Positions 1 through 6,426 are shown, counted from the stretch's first letter. The stretch: DNA of 11,378 nucleotides from an uncultured Collinsella sp. (GCA_900549275.1 URNU01000024.1:1-11378); one strand, 5' to 3'. The notes: generated from the letters alone by a model not told the origin. Numbers and translations are program-made.

Positions 1-918
1 GAGCGAGAACTTGCTGGCCAGGACATCGCGCGGGATGATCGTGGTCTCGCCGTCGAGCGACCAGCCGAGCAGCGCCAAGTAGTTGACGAAGGCGTCGGAC
101 AGGTAGCCGGCGTCGCGGTACTCCTCCACCGAGGTGGCACCGTGGCGCTTGGAGAGCTTCTTGCCGTCGGCGCCCAGGATCATGGAGATGTGGGCGAACG
201 TGGGCACGGGCGCGCCGAGAGCCTCATAGACCATGACCTGACGCGGGGTGTTGGACAGGTGGTCGTCGCCGCGGATGACATGGGTGATCTTCATCATGGC
301 GTCGTCGACGACGGTCGCGAAGTTATACGTAGGCGTGCCATCGGAGCGGAAGATGACAAAGTCGTCGAGCTCCTTGGCGTCGAAGGTCACTTCGCCGTGG
401 ACGGCGTCGTGGATGACGACGTCGCCGCGGTCCTCGGGCACCTTGATGCGCAGGACGTAGGACTCCCCAGCCTCGATGCGGCGGCGGGCCTCCTCGGGAT
501 CAAGATCGCGGCAACGGCGCTGATAGCCCTGGAAGGGGTCCTTGCGCTCCTGCGCGGCCTTGCGGTCGGCGTCGAGCTGCTCCTTGGTGCAGAAGCAGGG
601 ATAGGCCTTGCCCTCGTTCCAAAGCTTCTGGGCGGCCTGCTTGTACAAGTCCAGGCGCTCGGTCTGGGCGTAGGGGCCAAAATCGCCGCCCACCTCGGGA
701 CCCTCGTCCCAGTCTAGGCCCAGCCAACGCATGGCGCGCAGAATGATCTGCGTGTTCTCGTCGGTGGAGCGGGTGGGGTCGGTGTCGTCGATGCGCAGGA
801 TGAACGTGCCGCCGTTTGCGCGGGCGAAAGCCCAGTTATAGATAGCGGTGCGGGCGCCGCCGATGTGCAGCTTGCCCGTCGGTGAGGGTGCAAAGCGGAC
901 GCGAACGTCTGATGCCAT
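1..918 (-). CDS. gltX: Glutamyl-tRNA synthetase, 3' end beyond the window
   Basis: This class I aminoacyl-tRNA synthetase attaches glutamate to tRNA-Glu in the cytoplasm, using ATP. The first 306 codons are present; the reading frame is open to base 1, and the C-terminal anticodon-binding part lies outside the window (the family is usually about 470-500 residues). The N-terminus reads RVRFAPSPTGKLHIGGARTA, carrying the HIGH-class motif as HIGG at residues 18-21. The KMSKS-class loop appears as KLSKR at residues 254-258, followed by HGA as in bacterial GluRS. A CFC pair (C108, C110) and C136 match the zinc-knuckle region of some GluRS enzymes, but the residue two after C136 is Asp, not His. 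The ATG at 918-916 follows AGGAG with a six-base spacer. It is divergent from metK. Whether it is discriminating or also charges tRNA-Gln cannot be told from this part. Confidence 0.97.
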   Translation of the reverse strand, partial: MASDVRVRFAPSPTGKLHIGGARTAIYNWAFARANGGTFILRIDDTDPTRSTDENTQIILRAMRWLGLDWDEGPEVGGDFGPYAQTERLDLYKQAAQKLWNEGKAYPCFCTKEQLDADRKAAQERKDPFQGYQRRCRDLDPEEARRRIEAGESYVLRIKVPEDRGDVVIHDAVHGEVTFDAKELDDFVIFRSDGTPTYNFATVVDDAMMKITHVIRGDDHLSNTPRQVMVYEALGAPVPTFAHISMILGADGKKLSKRHGATSVEEYRDAGYLSDAFVNYLALLGWSLDGETTIIPRDVLASKFSL

Positions 919-958
919 GGAAATCTCCTCGATTGCAGGATGGATGTCTAACCACACA

Positions 959-964
959 AGTATA
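959..964 (-). promoter_or_regulatory. Possible -10 box for gltX
   Basis: On the minus strand these bases read TATACT (5/6 of the sigma-70 -10 consensus), about 40 bases upstream of the gltX start. No good -35 is present at 16-18 bases: the 17-base position reads TGCGGA, 2/6. The region is more AT-rich than its surroundings. The assignment is weak and rests on position. Confidence 0.35.
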
Positions 965-1000
965 AAGCAACAATGCCCACCTCCGCACAAAGGGCATCGA

Positions 1001-1090
1001 CCTACTCATTGGGGACAGGCTTAAATGACCAGTCGTATGGGACGTTCTTAGCTTAAGGCTGGTCATTTAAGCCTGTCCCCAATGAGTAGG
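1001..1090. repeat. Long perfect inverted repeat (32-bp arms) between gltX and metK
   Basis: The left arm 1001-1032 begins CCTACTCATTGGGGACAGGC, and the right arm 1059-1090 is its exact reverse complement over all 32 bases. One more pair (1000 with 1091) extends it to 33. The loop 1033-1058 is 26 bases. The arms contain GGGGACAGG followed by CTTAAATGACC. No T-run follows on either strand, so it does not look like an ordinary terminator. It lies between the candidate gltX and metK promoters. From memory, GGGGACAG-type palindromes are often scattered in genomes with REP-associated Y1 (IS200-like) transposases, so a REP/MITE-like mobile repeat is the most likely identity. That is an inference; no transposase is in the window. 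Confidence 0.85.
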
Positions 1091-1123
1091 TGCGGAAAGG
1101 GTGTGAATATTCATTTAACGCGC

Positions 1124-1129
1124 TATGAT
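1124..1129 (+). promoter_or_regulatory. Possible -10 box for metK
   Basis: TATGAT is a 5/6 match to the -10 consensus. The -35 position at a 17-base spacer (1101-1106, GTGTGA) matches only 3/6. Transcription would start near 1136, giving a leader of about 60 bases. The call is based on position and one box only. Confidence 0.4.
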
Positions 1130-1147
1130 GTGCCCTTGCATACAGAG

Positions 1148-1174
1148 CCCGGCGGAATGGTAACGGTCGCCGGG
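1148..1174 (+). promoter_or_regulatory. GC-rich hairpin in the metK leader
   Basis: CCCGGCG (1148-1154) pairs perfectly with CGCCGGG (1168-1174) around a 13-base loop, GAATGGTAACGGT. It is followed by ACACG and then TTTTT at 1180-1184, immediately before the ribosome binding site GAAAGGA (1185-1191). The layout would suit a small attenuator or a leader controlling metK. I cannot match it to a known SAM riboswitch class by eye, and the T-run is short and six bases from the stem. Confidence 0.4.
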
Positions 1175-1196
1175 ACACGTTTTTGAAAGGACAATC

Positions 1197-2477
1197 ATGT
1201 CAGAAGAGCTTCGTTCCATCCCGCCCCAGCAGGGGTCCTTTGTGTTTACGTCGGAGTCGGTGACCGAAGGCCATCCCGATAAGATCGCCGACCAGATCAG
1301 CGATGCCGTCCTCGACGCAATCCTCGCCAAAGAAATAGAGCTACAGGAGCAGGGCTATATTGCGCCCAACGGCGTGCCCGCCAACGTGGAAAACGTCCGC
1401 TGCGCCTGCGAGACCCTCGTGACCACCGGCACCGTCATCGTCGCCGGCGAAATCCGCACCCAGGCCTACGTCGACGTGCAGGAAATTGCCCGCAGCGTCA
1501 TTCGCCGCATTGGCTACAACCGTGCAAAGTTCGGTTTTGACTGCGATACCTGCGGCGTTATGAGCCTCATCCACGAGCAGTCGCCCGATATCGCCCAGGG
1601 CGTCGACGAGTCGTTTGAGACCCAGACCGGCGCTACCACCGACCCGATCGACCTGATCGGCGCCGGCGACCAGGGCATGATGTTCGGCTACGCCTCCAAC
1701 GAGACCAAGACCCTCATGCCCATGCCGCACTACCTGGCGAGCCGCCTGGCAGAGCGCCTGGCGACCGTGCGCCACGACGGTACTCTGCCCTATCTGCGCC
1801 CCGACGGCAAGACACAGGTCACCGTGCGCTATGAGGACGGCAAGCCCGTCGAGGTCACGACCATCGTCATCTCCACGCAGCACGCTGCCGAAATTGAGGA
1901 CATGGGCAAGATCAAGGACGATCTCATCGAGCATGTCATCGCGCCTGTCATGGCTGCCGAAAACATGCCGTGGGATAGCGCCGACATCTACGTGAACCCC
2001 ACTGGACGCTTTGTGGTGGGCGGTCCCATGGGCGACACGGGCCTGACCGGCCGTAAGATCATCGTCGACACCTATGGCGGCTACGGTCGTCACGGCGGCG
2101 GCGCCTTTAGCGGCAAGGACTGCACCAAGGTCGACCGCTCCGCCGCGTACGCCGCTCGCTGGGTCGCCAAGAACGTGGTCGCCGCCGGCCTTGCCGACCG
2201 CTGCGAAGTCGAGCTGGCCTACGCCATCGGCGTGTCCAAGCCGCTGTCGATCATGGTAGACACCTTTGGCACCGCACATATTGCCGAGGACAAGATCGTC
2301 GAGGCCGTGGAAAAGACCTTCGACCTGCGCCCAGGCGCCATCATCCGCGACCTGGACCTGCGCCGCCCCATCTACGAGAAGACGGCAGCCTACGGTCACT
2401 TTGGCCGCGAAGATCCCGACTTCACCTGGGAGAAAACCGATCGAGTCAAAGAACTCAAAGCGGCCTGCGGCCTGTAA
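1197..2477 (+). CDS. metK: S-adenosylmethionine synthetase
   Basis: It makes S-adenosylmethionine from methionine and ATP, releasing phosphate and pyrophosphate, in the cytoplasm. The 426 residues carry the family landmarks in order: GHPDK at 25-29 (substrate/ATP binding), GAGDQGMMFGY at 155-165 and GGGAFSGKD at 300-308, the two classic family signatures. The C-terminal region (RPIYEKTAAYGHFGR) is also typical. The ATG follows GAAAGGA with a five-base spacer. It is longer than the common 380-400 residues: there is a short N-terminal extension, and the stretch at about 44-66 (between DAIL and the conserved ACE-like segment CACE) holds some 15-20 extra residues compared with the E. coli enzyme as I recall it. 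It appears to be a single-gene transcript with its own leader hairpin and terminator. Confidence 0.98.
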   Translation: MSEELRSIPPQQGSFVFTSESVTEGHPDKIADQISDAVLDAILAKEIELQEQGYIAPNGVPANVENVRCACETLVTTGTVIVAGEIRTQAYVDVQEIARSVIRRIGYNRAKFGFDCDTCGVMSLIHEQSPDIAQGVDESFETQTGATTDPIDLIGAGDQGMMFGYASNETKTLMPMPHYLASRLAERLATVRHDGTLPYLRPDGKTQVTVRYEDGKPVEVTTIVISTQHAAEIEDMGKIKDDLIEHVIAPVMAAENMPWDSADIYVNPTGRFVVGGPMGDTGLTGRKIIVDTYGGYGRHGGGAFSGKDCTKVDRSAAYAARWVAKNVVAAGLADRCEVELAYAIGVSKPLSIMVDTFGTAHIAEDKIVEAVEKTFDLRPGAIIRDLDLRRPIYEKTAAYGHFGREDPDFTWEKTDRVKELKAACGL

Positions 2478-2514
2478 GCTAACGAGAAAAGCTACAGTCA
2501 AATAACAACGCACC

Positions 2515-2550
2515 AAAAGAAGTGCCGGCTCCAACCGGTACTTCTTTTTT
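2515..2550 (+). terminator. Intrinsic terminator of metK
   Basis: GAAGTGCCGG (2519-2528) pairs with CCGGTACTTC (2535-2544), with one G-U pair and the loop CTCCAA, followed at once by TTTTTT (2545-2550). Four A residues before the stem extend the pairing into the T-run. This is a textbook Rho-independent terminator 37 bases after the metK stop. Confidence 0.93.
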
Positions 2551-2649
2551 ATTTAAACGGTGGTGAAGATGAGTCGACATGGGACGCAGAATAGGTCCCC
2601 AGCTGATGAATTTTGCAGCAAGCGTGCCTCTACCATGTATCCTAAGTTC
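2551..2649. other. Gap between the metK terminator and the large stem-loop
   Basis: I see no convincing gene here. A possible promoter for the serine dehydratase is TTGCAG (2613-2618) with TATCCT (2638-2643, 4/6), but the spacing of 19 is long. A 30-codon frame starting at 2569 ends inside the stem-loop arm and has only a poor ribosome binding site. Confidence 0.4.
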
Positions 2650-2762
2650 CGAGGGCTTTAGTATTTGGTCGATCGCGAGTTCCGCACGAGCCGGAGGCCA
2701 CTTAATGTGGCCTCCGTGCGAGCAGGACTGTCCGAGCAGGCGACCAAATACTAAAGCCCTCG
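2650..2762. repeat. 113-nt imperfect palindrome upstream of the serine dehydratase
   Basis: The outer arms are exact reverse complements over 22 bases: 2650-2671 (starting CGAGGGCTTTAGTATTTGG) and 2741-2762. Nested inside is a 10-bp stem, CGGAGGCCAC (2692-2701) with GTGGCCTCCG (2707-2716), around the loop TTAAT. A further small GGACTGTCC palindrome lies at 2725-2733. The structure ends 60 bases before the start codon and has no T-run. It could be a mobile palindromic repeat (MITE/REP-like) or a structured 5' leader RNA. The perfect outer stem favours a repeat; the nested architecture would fit either. Confidence 0.8.
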
Positions 2763-2766
2763 AAAC

Positions 2767-2789
2767 GGCGGGACAGAGTATGCCCCGCC
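2767..2789 (+). other. Small GC hairpin in the serine dehydratase leader
   Basis: GGCGGG (2767-2772) pairs with CCCGCC (2784-2789) around an 11-base loop. It sits between the large palindrome and the ribosome binding site at 2811-2817. Its function is unknown, and it could be chance in GC-rich DNA. Confidence 0.35.
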
Positions 2790-2822
2790 CCTCGGGACGA
2801 CGAGCCACGTAAAGGAGCAACC

Positions 2823-4430
2823 ATGGCAGGCAAGCCGCAAACACTAGCTACGACCTCGGCATTCGAGATCCTGGGGCCCATCATGGTCGGCCCCAGCTCA
2901 TCGCACACCGCCGGCGCCCTGCGCTGTGCCCAGGTTGCCGCCAGCCTGCTGGAGGGACGCATCACCAAGGTCACCTTTGGCCTGTGGAACTCCTTTGCCC
3001 ACACCTACCGCGGCCACGGCACCGATCGCGCGCTCGTCGCGGGCATCTTGGGACTCGATACCGACGACGAGAACATCAAGCAGGCCTTTGACCTCGCGCT
3101 CGAGCAGGACCTCGACTATCACTTTGACATCAAGGGCGACGACGCCTCCATCCACCCCAACACCGTCGACATCGACATGGTCGATGACACGGGCGCCACG
3201 GCACAAGTCCGCGGCGAAAGCCTGGGCGGAGGCAAGATGCGCATCAGCCGCATCAACGGCGTCGGCGTCGACATCTCGGGCATGTATTCCACACTATTTG
3301 TGGCGCACCAGGACGTCCCCGGCGTGCTCGCCGCGCTCACGAACCTGCTTGCCTACGCCCACGTCAACATCGCCTTCTGCCGCACCTACCGCACCGAGGT
3401 GGGCGGCCAGGCTTATTCTGTCTTTGAGACCGACGGCGCACCCGACGACACCGTCGTCCCCATGCTGCGCAAGCTCGACAATGTCGATTACGCCACGTTT
3501 ATCGAGCTCCCGGGCTCGGCCTCGTCGCTCTCCCCCGGCGTCTCGGCCAAGGAGATCTTCGACGACGGCGAGCAGCTGCTCGATGCGTGCGCCGAGCTCG
3601 GTATGAACATCGGCGCCGTCATGGCCGTGCGCGAGGTACGTCTGACCGGCGAGGCCCATGCTATCGCAGCCATGCGCCGCGTGCTCGACGTCATGCGCGA
3701 GGAGACCACGGCCCCCATCGCCAATCCGCAGCGATCGCTCGGCGGGCTTATCGGCGGCGAGGCCAAACTCGTCGATGCCACCCGCCGCAACGATTTGAAC
3801 ACAAGCCTGATGGGCCCCGTTCAGACCGAAGCCGTGGCCCGCGCGATGGCCGTGCTCGAGCGCTCCGCCACCATGGGTGTGATCGTCGCCGCCCCCACGG
3901 CCGGCTCCGCAGGCGTCGTCCCCGGCTGCGTGCTGGCGCTCGCCGATCACCTCCAGCTCGACGATGAACAGATCATGGATGCCCTCTACTGCGCCGCCGC
4001 CATCGGCCTCAACCTCACCACGAGCGCCTGCGTCGCCGGCGCCGAGGGCGGATGCCAGGCCGAGGTTGGAAGCGCTGCCGCCATGGCTGCCGCCGCGCTG
4101 GTCCAGATGCTGGGTGGCACACCCGAGCAGGCGCTCGACGCCAGCTCCATCGCGCTGAGCAACCTGTTGGGCCTCGTTTGCGACCCCGTCGGCGGCCTTG
4201 TCGAGGTGCCCTGTCAAAACCGCAACGCCATCGGCGTGGCCGCGGCCTTTAGCTCGGCGCAACTCGCCCTCGCCGGCATCAAGAGCCTGGTGCCGTTTGA
4301 TCAGATGGCGCACGTCATGCTATCGGTGGGCCACGCCCTGCCCGCCACGTTGCGCGAGACGGCCAAGGGCGGCGTCGCGCAGGCTCCAGCAGCGCTTTCG
4401 GCGTGCGCAAAATGCGGAATATGCGGATAA
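2823..4430 (+). CDS. sdaA: L-serine dehydratase (ammonia-lyase), iron-sulfur type, single chain
   Basis: It deaminates L-serine to pyruvate and ammonia with a [4Fe-4S] cluster, feeding serine into fermentation. The 535 residues read as a fused beta-alpha enzyme. The N-terminal beta domain has GPSSSHTAG at 23-31; an ACT-like segment lies at about 155-230 (STLFVAHQDVPGVLAALTNLL); the catalytic alpha domain follows from about 240. Cysteines C411, C453 and C464 have spacings of 42 and 11, which match the three cluster ligands I recall from the Legionella pneumophila enzyme. The chain ends in CAKCGICG, with C528, C531 and C534. The start ATG is five bases after AAAGGAG (2811-2817). It stands alone, with a structured upstream region and a palindrome 11 bases after the stop. 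Fusion of both subunits in one chain with an ACT region is less common than two-chain or ACT-less forms. Confidence 0.96.
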   Translation: MAGKPQTLATTSAFEILGPIMVGPSSSHTAGALRCAQVAASLLEGRITKVTFGLWNSFAHTYRGHGTDRALVAGILGLDTDDENIKQAFDLALEQDLDYHFDIKGDDASIHPNTVDIDMVDDTGATAQVRGESLGGGKMRISRINGVGVDISGMYSTLFVAHQDVPGVLAALTNLLAYAHVNIAFCRTYRTEVGGQAYSVFETDGAPDDTVVPMLRKLDNVDYATFIELPGSASSLSPGVSAKEIFDDGEQLLDACAELGMNIGAVMAVREVRLTGEAHAIAAMRRVLDVMREETTAPIANPQRSLGGLIGGEAKLVDATRRNDLNTSLMGPVQTEAVARAMAVLERSATMGVIVAAPTAGSAGVVPGCVLALADHLQLDDEQIMDALYCAAAIGLNLTTSACVAGAEGGCQAEVGSAAAMAAAALVQMLGGTPEQALDASSIALSNLLGLVCDPVGGLVEVPCQNRNAIGVAAAFSSAQLALAGIKSLVPFDQMAHVMLSVGHALPATLRETAKGGVAQAPAALSACAKCGICG

Positions 4431-4441
4431 CGAGCAAAGTG

Positions 4442-4475
4442 AACGATAGGTGGGACATATGTCCCACCTATCGTT
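4442..4475. repeat. Perfect 34-bp palindrome just after the serine dehydratase
   Basis: Bases 4442-4458 (AACGATAGGTGGGACAT) and 4459-4475 are exact reverse complements with no spacer, centred on CATATG. As RNA it would fold into a stem of 15 pairs with an AUAU loop. It begins 11 bases after the stop codon. The bases that follow are TTTATCG, too weak a T-tract for a standard terminator, although it may still end transcription. It could also be a symmetric protein-binding site or a member of a dispersed repeat family. Confidence 0.88.
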
Positions 4476-4493
4476 TATCGCCACCGTTTTCGT

Positions 4494-4522
4494 AACACAA
4501 GCAACTGCGTAATCGCTATAAT
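4494..4522 (+). promoter_or_regulatory. Promoter for the L,D-transpeptidase gene
   Basis: TATAAT at 4517-4522 is a perfect -10 hexamer. At a 17-base spacer the -35 position reads AACACA (4494-4499), matching TTGACA at 3/6. Transcription would begin near 4529, giving a leader of about 50 bases. Confidence 0.55.
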
Positions 4523-4579
4523 TCAAGCCCAGTTAAAACACGATGAGCCGCAAAGCGAAACTCGAAGGAAATATACACG

Positions 4580-6334
4580 ATGTCGCAAATCGACCGCAGC
4601 CAACTGATTCCCGATCCGCAACAGCCAAGTAGGCAGCCCGGTGGCATCCAATCGCCGCGTCCCATCGCGCCAGCCCATGGTCAACAGCACGGCGCGTCAA
4701 ACACCTCCCCGCGCCGCAATCAGGGCCAGCATAAGCAGCGTCAGCAATATCAGCAGCACCAGCATCGTTCCGCAAATGGAGCTGGTCACAACCAGGGCCC
4801 TTCGCACACTCGAGTTTCCAACAACCGCGGCCCCGCCGACAACCGCTCCGCAAAGGACAAAAAGACGGGCGGCAAGACAGCGTTCTTCGTCGTCTTCGGC
4901 CTCGTAGCTATCGTCTACATCGTGGGCGTTGTGGCGTTTTCGCAGATTGCCTACCCCAACACCACCATCGCCGGCGTCGATATCTCGTTTTCCAACGCCT
5001 CTTCCGCCGCCACCAAGGTCAACTCGGCGTGGAAGCACTACAAGCTCACAGTGTCGGGTGACGACTTTAGCTGGACCTACCAGCCCAAATCCGATGAGCC
5101 CATCGTCGACGGCGAAACTGCCGCAAAAGAGATTATCAGTCACAACGAACCCTTTATGTGGCCGGCCCGCCTTGTCGAGTCGTTAAGCGGCAAGGCCAAG
5201 ACCATCGTCGCCAACAATGAGGTCAACCTCGATCAAGACGTCGATCTGTCCATGCTCTCCAATGCCTTTGATCAAAAGCAGTTCGAAGAGGACCTGGGCG
5301 CCGCCATCGATGCCTTTAACGAAGGTCGTTCCGGCACCTTTGAGGCCTCGAGCTCCTATGACGAGCAAGCTGGCAAGTTCACCGTGGAGAAGGCCCGCTC
5401 CAACGAAAAGCTCAGCCGCAAGCATGTGATCAAGTATGCCGAGCTCGAGCTCGCATCGCTGGCCGAATCCGTCGATATCACCAAGATCGGCAACGACGCC
5501 TACGAGCCCCTCAACGGCACACTCACCAACGACCAGATCCAGGCCGCATGCGATGCCGCCAACAACTTCCTGGGCGTCAACGTGAGCCTCAAACTTAACG
5601 GCAATGAGGTCGGCAAAGTCGACGGTAGCTCGGTGCTGCAGTGGATCAGCTTTGCAGACCCTGCAAACCCCACGCTCGACACCTCCCAGATCAGCAAGTG
5701 GGCAGCAGACCTCGCCAATGGCTTTAACACCGTAGGAACCACACGCTGGTGGACACGAGCCGACGGTAAGGAGTGCGCCGTCGAGGGCGGCGACTTTGGC
5801 TGGTCCATTGACAGCAAAACGCTCGCCAAGCAGGTAGAAGACGCCATCAACAACAAGCAGACGGGCGACATCGAAATTTCGTATTCCAAGAAGGCCGATA
5901 CCTTCACCGCAAAGGGCGAGCCCGACTGGAAGGCCTACATCGACGTCGATCTTTCCGAGCAATATGCCCGATACTATGACGAAAATGGTTCCATCGTCTG
6001 GGAAGCACACTTCATCTCGGGACGACCGGATGGGCATGCCACACCCGAAGGCGTATGGCAGATCAACAGCAACAGTGGCGGAACAACGCTTATCGGCAAA
6101 AAGGACCCCGAAACCGGCAAGCCAGAATACGAAAGCAAGGTCGACTACTGGATGCCCTTTGAGGGCAACATGGTGGGTTTCCATGATGCCTCCTGGCAGA
6201 ACGATGCAAGTTTTGATAACCCCAACTCCTACAACTGGTGCGGCAGCCACGGCTGCATTAATTTGCGGCCGAGCGATGCCAAAGCGCTGCACGATTGCAT
6301 CAAAGTCGGTCTGTGCGTGGTCGTGCACTCGTAG
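4580..6334 (+). CDS. Membrane-anchored L,D-transpeptidase (YkuD domain)
   Basis: It probably forms 3-3 cross-links in peptidoglycan or attaches groups to it, acting outside the membrane. The 584 residues divide as follows. A cytoplasmic tail of about 99 residues is rich in Gln, His, Asn and Pro and ends in a basic KDKKTGGK stop. One membrane segment spans about 100-122. Two related extracytoplasmic regions at about 130-250 and 305-440 resemble the PG_4-type putative peptidoglycan-binding domain. The C-terminal YkuD catalytic domain covers about 452-584. The active-site block reads SHGCINLRPSDA, with H557 and catalytic C559, and an upstream conserved His in GFHDASW (H535). C399, C554, C573 and C579 are further extracytoplasmic cysteines. 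The ATG follows GAAGGAA with about nine bases between. A single N-terminal anchor, not a cleaved signal peptide, is inferred. Confidence 0.93.
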   Translation: MSQIDRSQLIPDPQQPSRQPGGIQSPRPIAPAHGQQHGASNTSPRRNQGQHKQRQQYQQHQHRSANGAGHNQGPSHTRVSNNRGPADNRSAKDKKTGGKTAFFVVFGLVAIVYIVGVVAFSQIAYPNTTIAGVDISFSNASSAATKVNSAWKHYKLTVSGDDFSWTYQPKSDEPIVDGETAAKEIISHNEPFMWPARLVESLSGKAKTIVANNEVNLDQDVDLSMLSNAFDQKQFEEDLGAAIDAFNEGRSGTFEASSSYDEQAGKFTVEKARSNEKLSRKHVIKYAELELASLAESVDITKIGNDAYEPLNGTLTNDQIQAACDAANNFLGVNVSLKLNGNEVGKVDGSSVLQWISFADPANPTLDTSQISKWAADLANGFNTVGTTRWWTRADGKECAVEGGDFGWSIDSKTLAKQVEDAINNKQTGDIEISYSKKADTFTAKGEPDWKAYIDVDLSEQYARYYDENGSIVWEAHFISGRPDGHATPEGVWQINSNSGGTTLIGKKDPETGKPEYESKVDYWMPFEGNMVGFHDASWQNDASFDNPNSYNWCGSHGCINLRPSDAKALHDCIKVGLCVVVHS

Positions 6335-6402
6335 CACATCACACGCGACACAATAAAGTCCAGAGCCGCCTACCTTTCATTGCTGAAAGAAACATGCCCA
6401 TG

Positions 6403-6424
6403 CGCCCGCCCCAACCGGCGGGCG
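6403..6424 (+). terminator. GC-rich hairpin between the transpeptidase and the exporter operon
   Basis: CGCCCGCC (6403-6410) pairs perfectly with GGCGGGCG (6417-6424) around the loop CCAACC. What follows is TATATACTAA, not a T-run, so termination would be weak at best. It may separate the transpeptidase transcript from the exporter operon, or it may lie just upstream of the exporter promoter. Confidence 0.4.
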
Positions 6425-6426
6425 TA

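Noticed and set aside
1148..1184. Full intrinsic terminator or known SAM riboswitch before metK
   Set aside because: There is only one 7-bp stem, the T-run is five bases long and six bases from the stem, and no riboswitch core could be recognised. It is kept only as a leader hairpin.
1341..2534. Long open frame (397 codons) on the minus strand across metK
   Set aside because: It is antisense to metK, which has intact family motifs and a ribosome binding site. Long antisense frames are expected in high-GC coding DNA. Its composition (Gly/Ala/Val/His/Asp-rich) is typical of such shadows.
2569..2661. 30-codon frame beginning ATGAGTCGACATGGG upstream of the serine dehydratase
   Set aside because: The upstream GGTGGTGAAG is a poor ribosome binding site, and the frame ends inside the arm of the 113-nt stem-loop. 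No feature supports translation.
2650..2762. Insertion sequence or CRISPR unit
   Set aside because: There is no transposase frame, no visible target-site duplication and no array of regularly spaced direct repeats; only one inverted repeat is present.
5183..6337. 384-codon minus-strand frame across the L,D-transpeptidase
   Set aside because: It is antisense to a gene with a clear catalytic motif, shows no recognisable domain and has the same shadow composition.
6374..6389. CTTTCA-TTGC-TGAAAG mini-hairpin
   Set aside because: A 6-bp AT-rich stem with a tetraloop is easily found by chance, and no T-run or conserved context supports a role.
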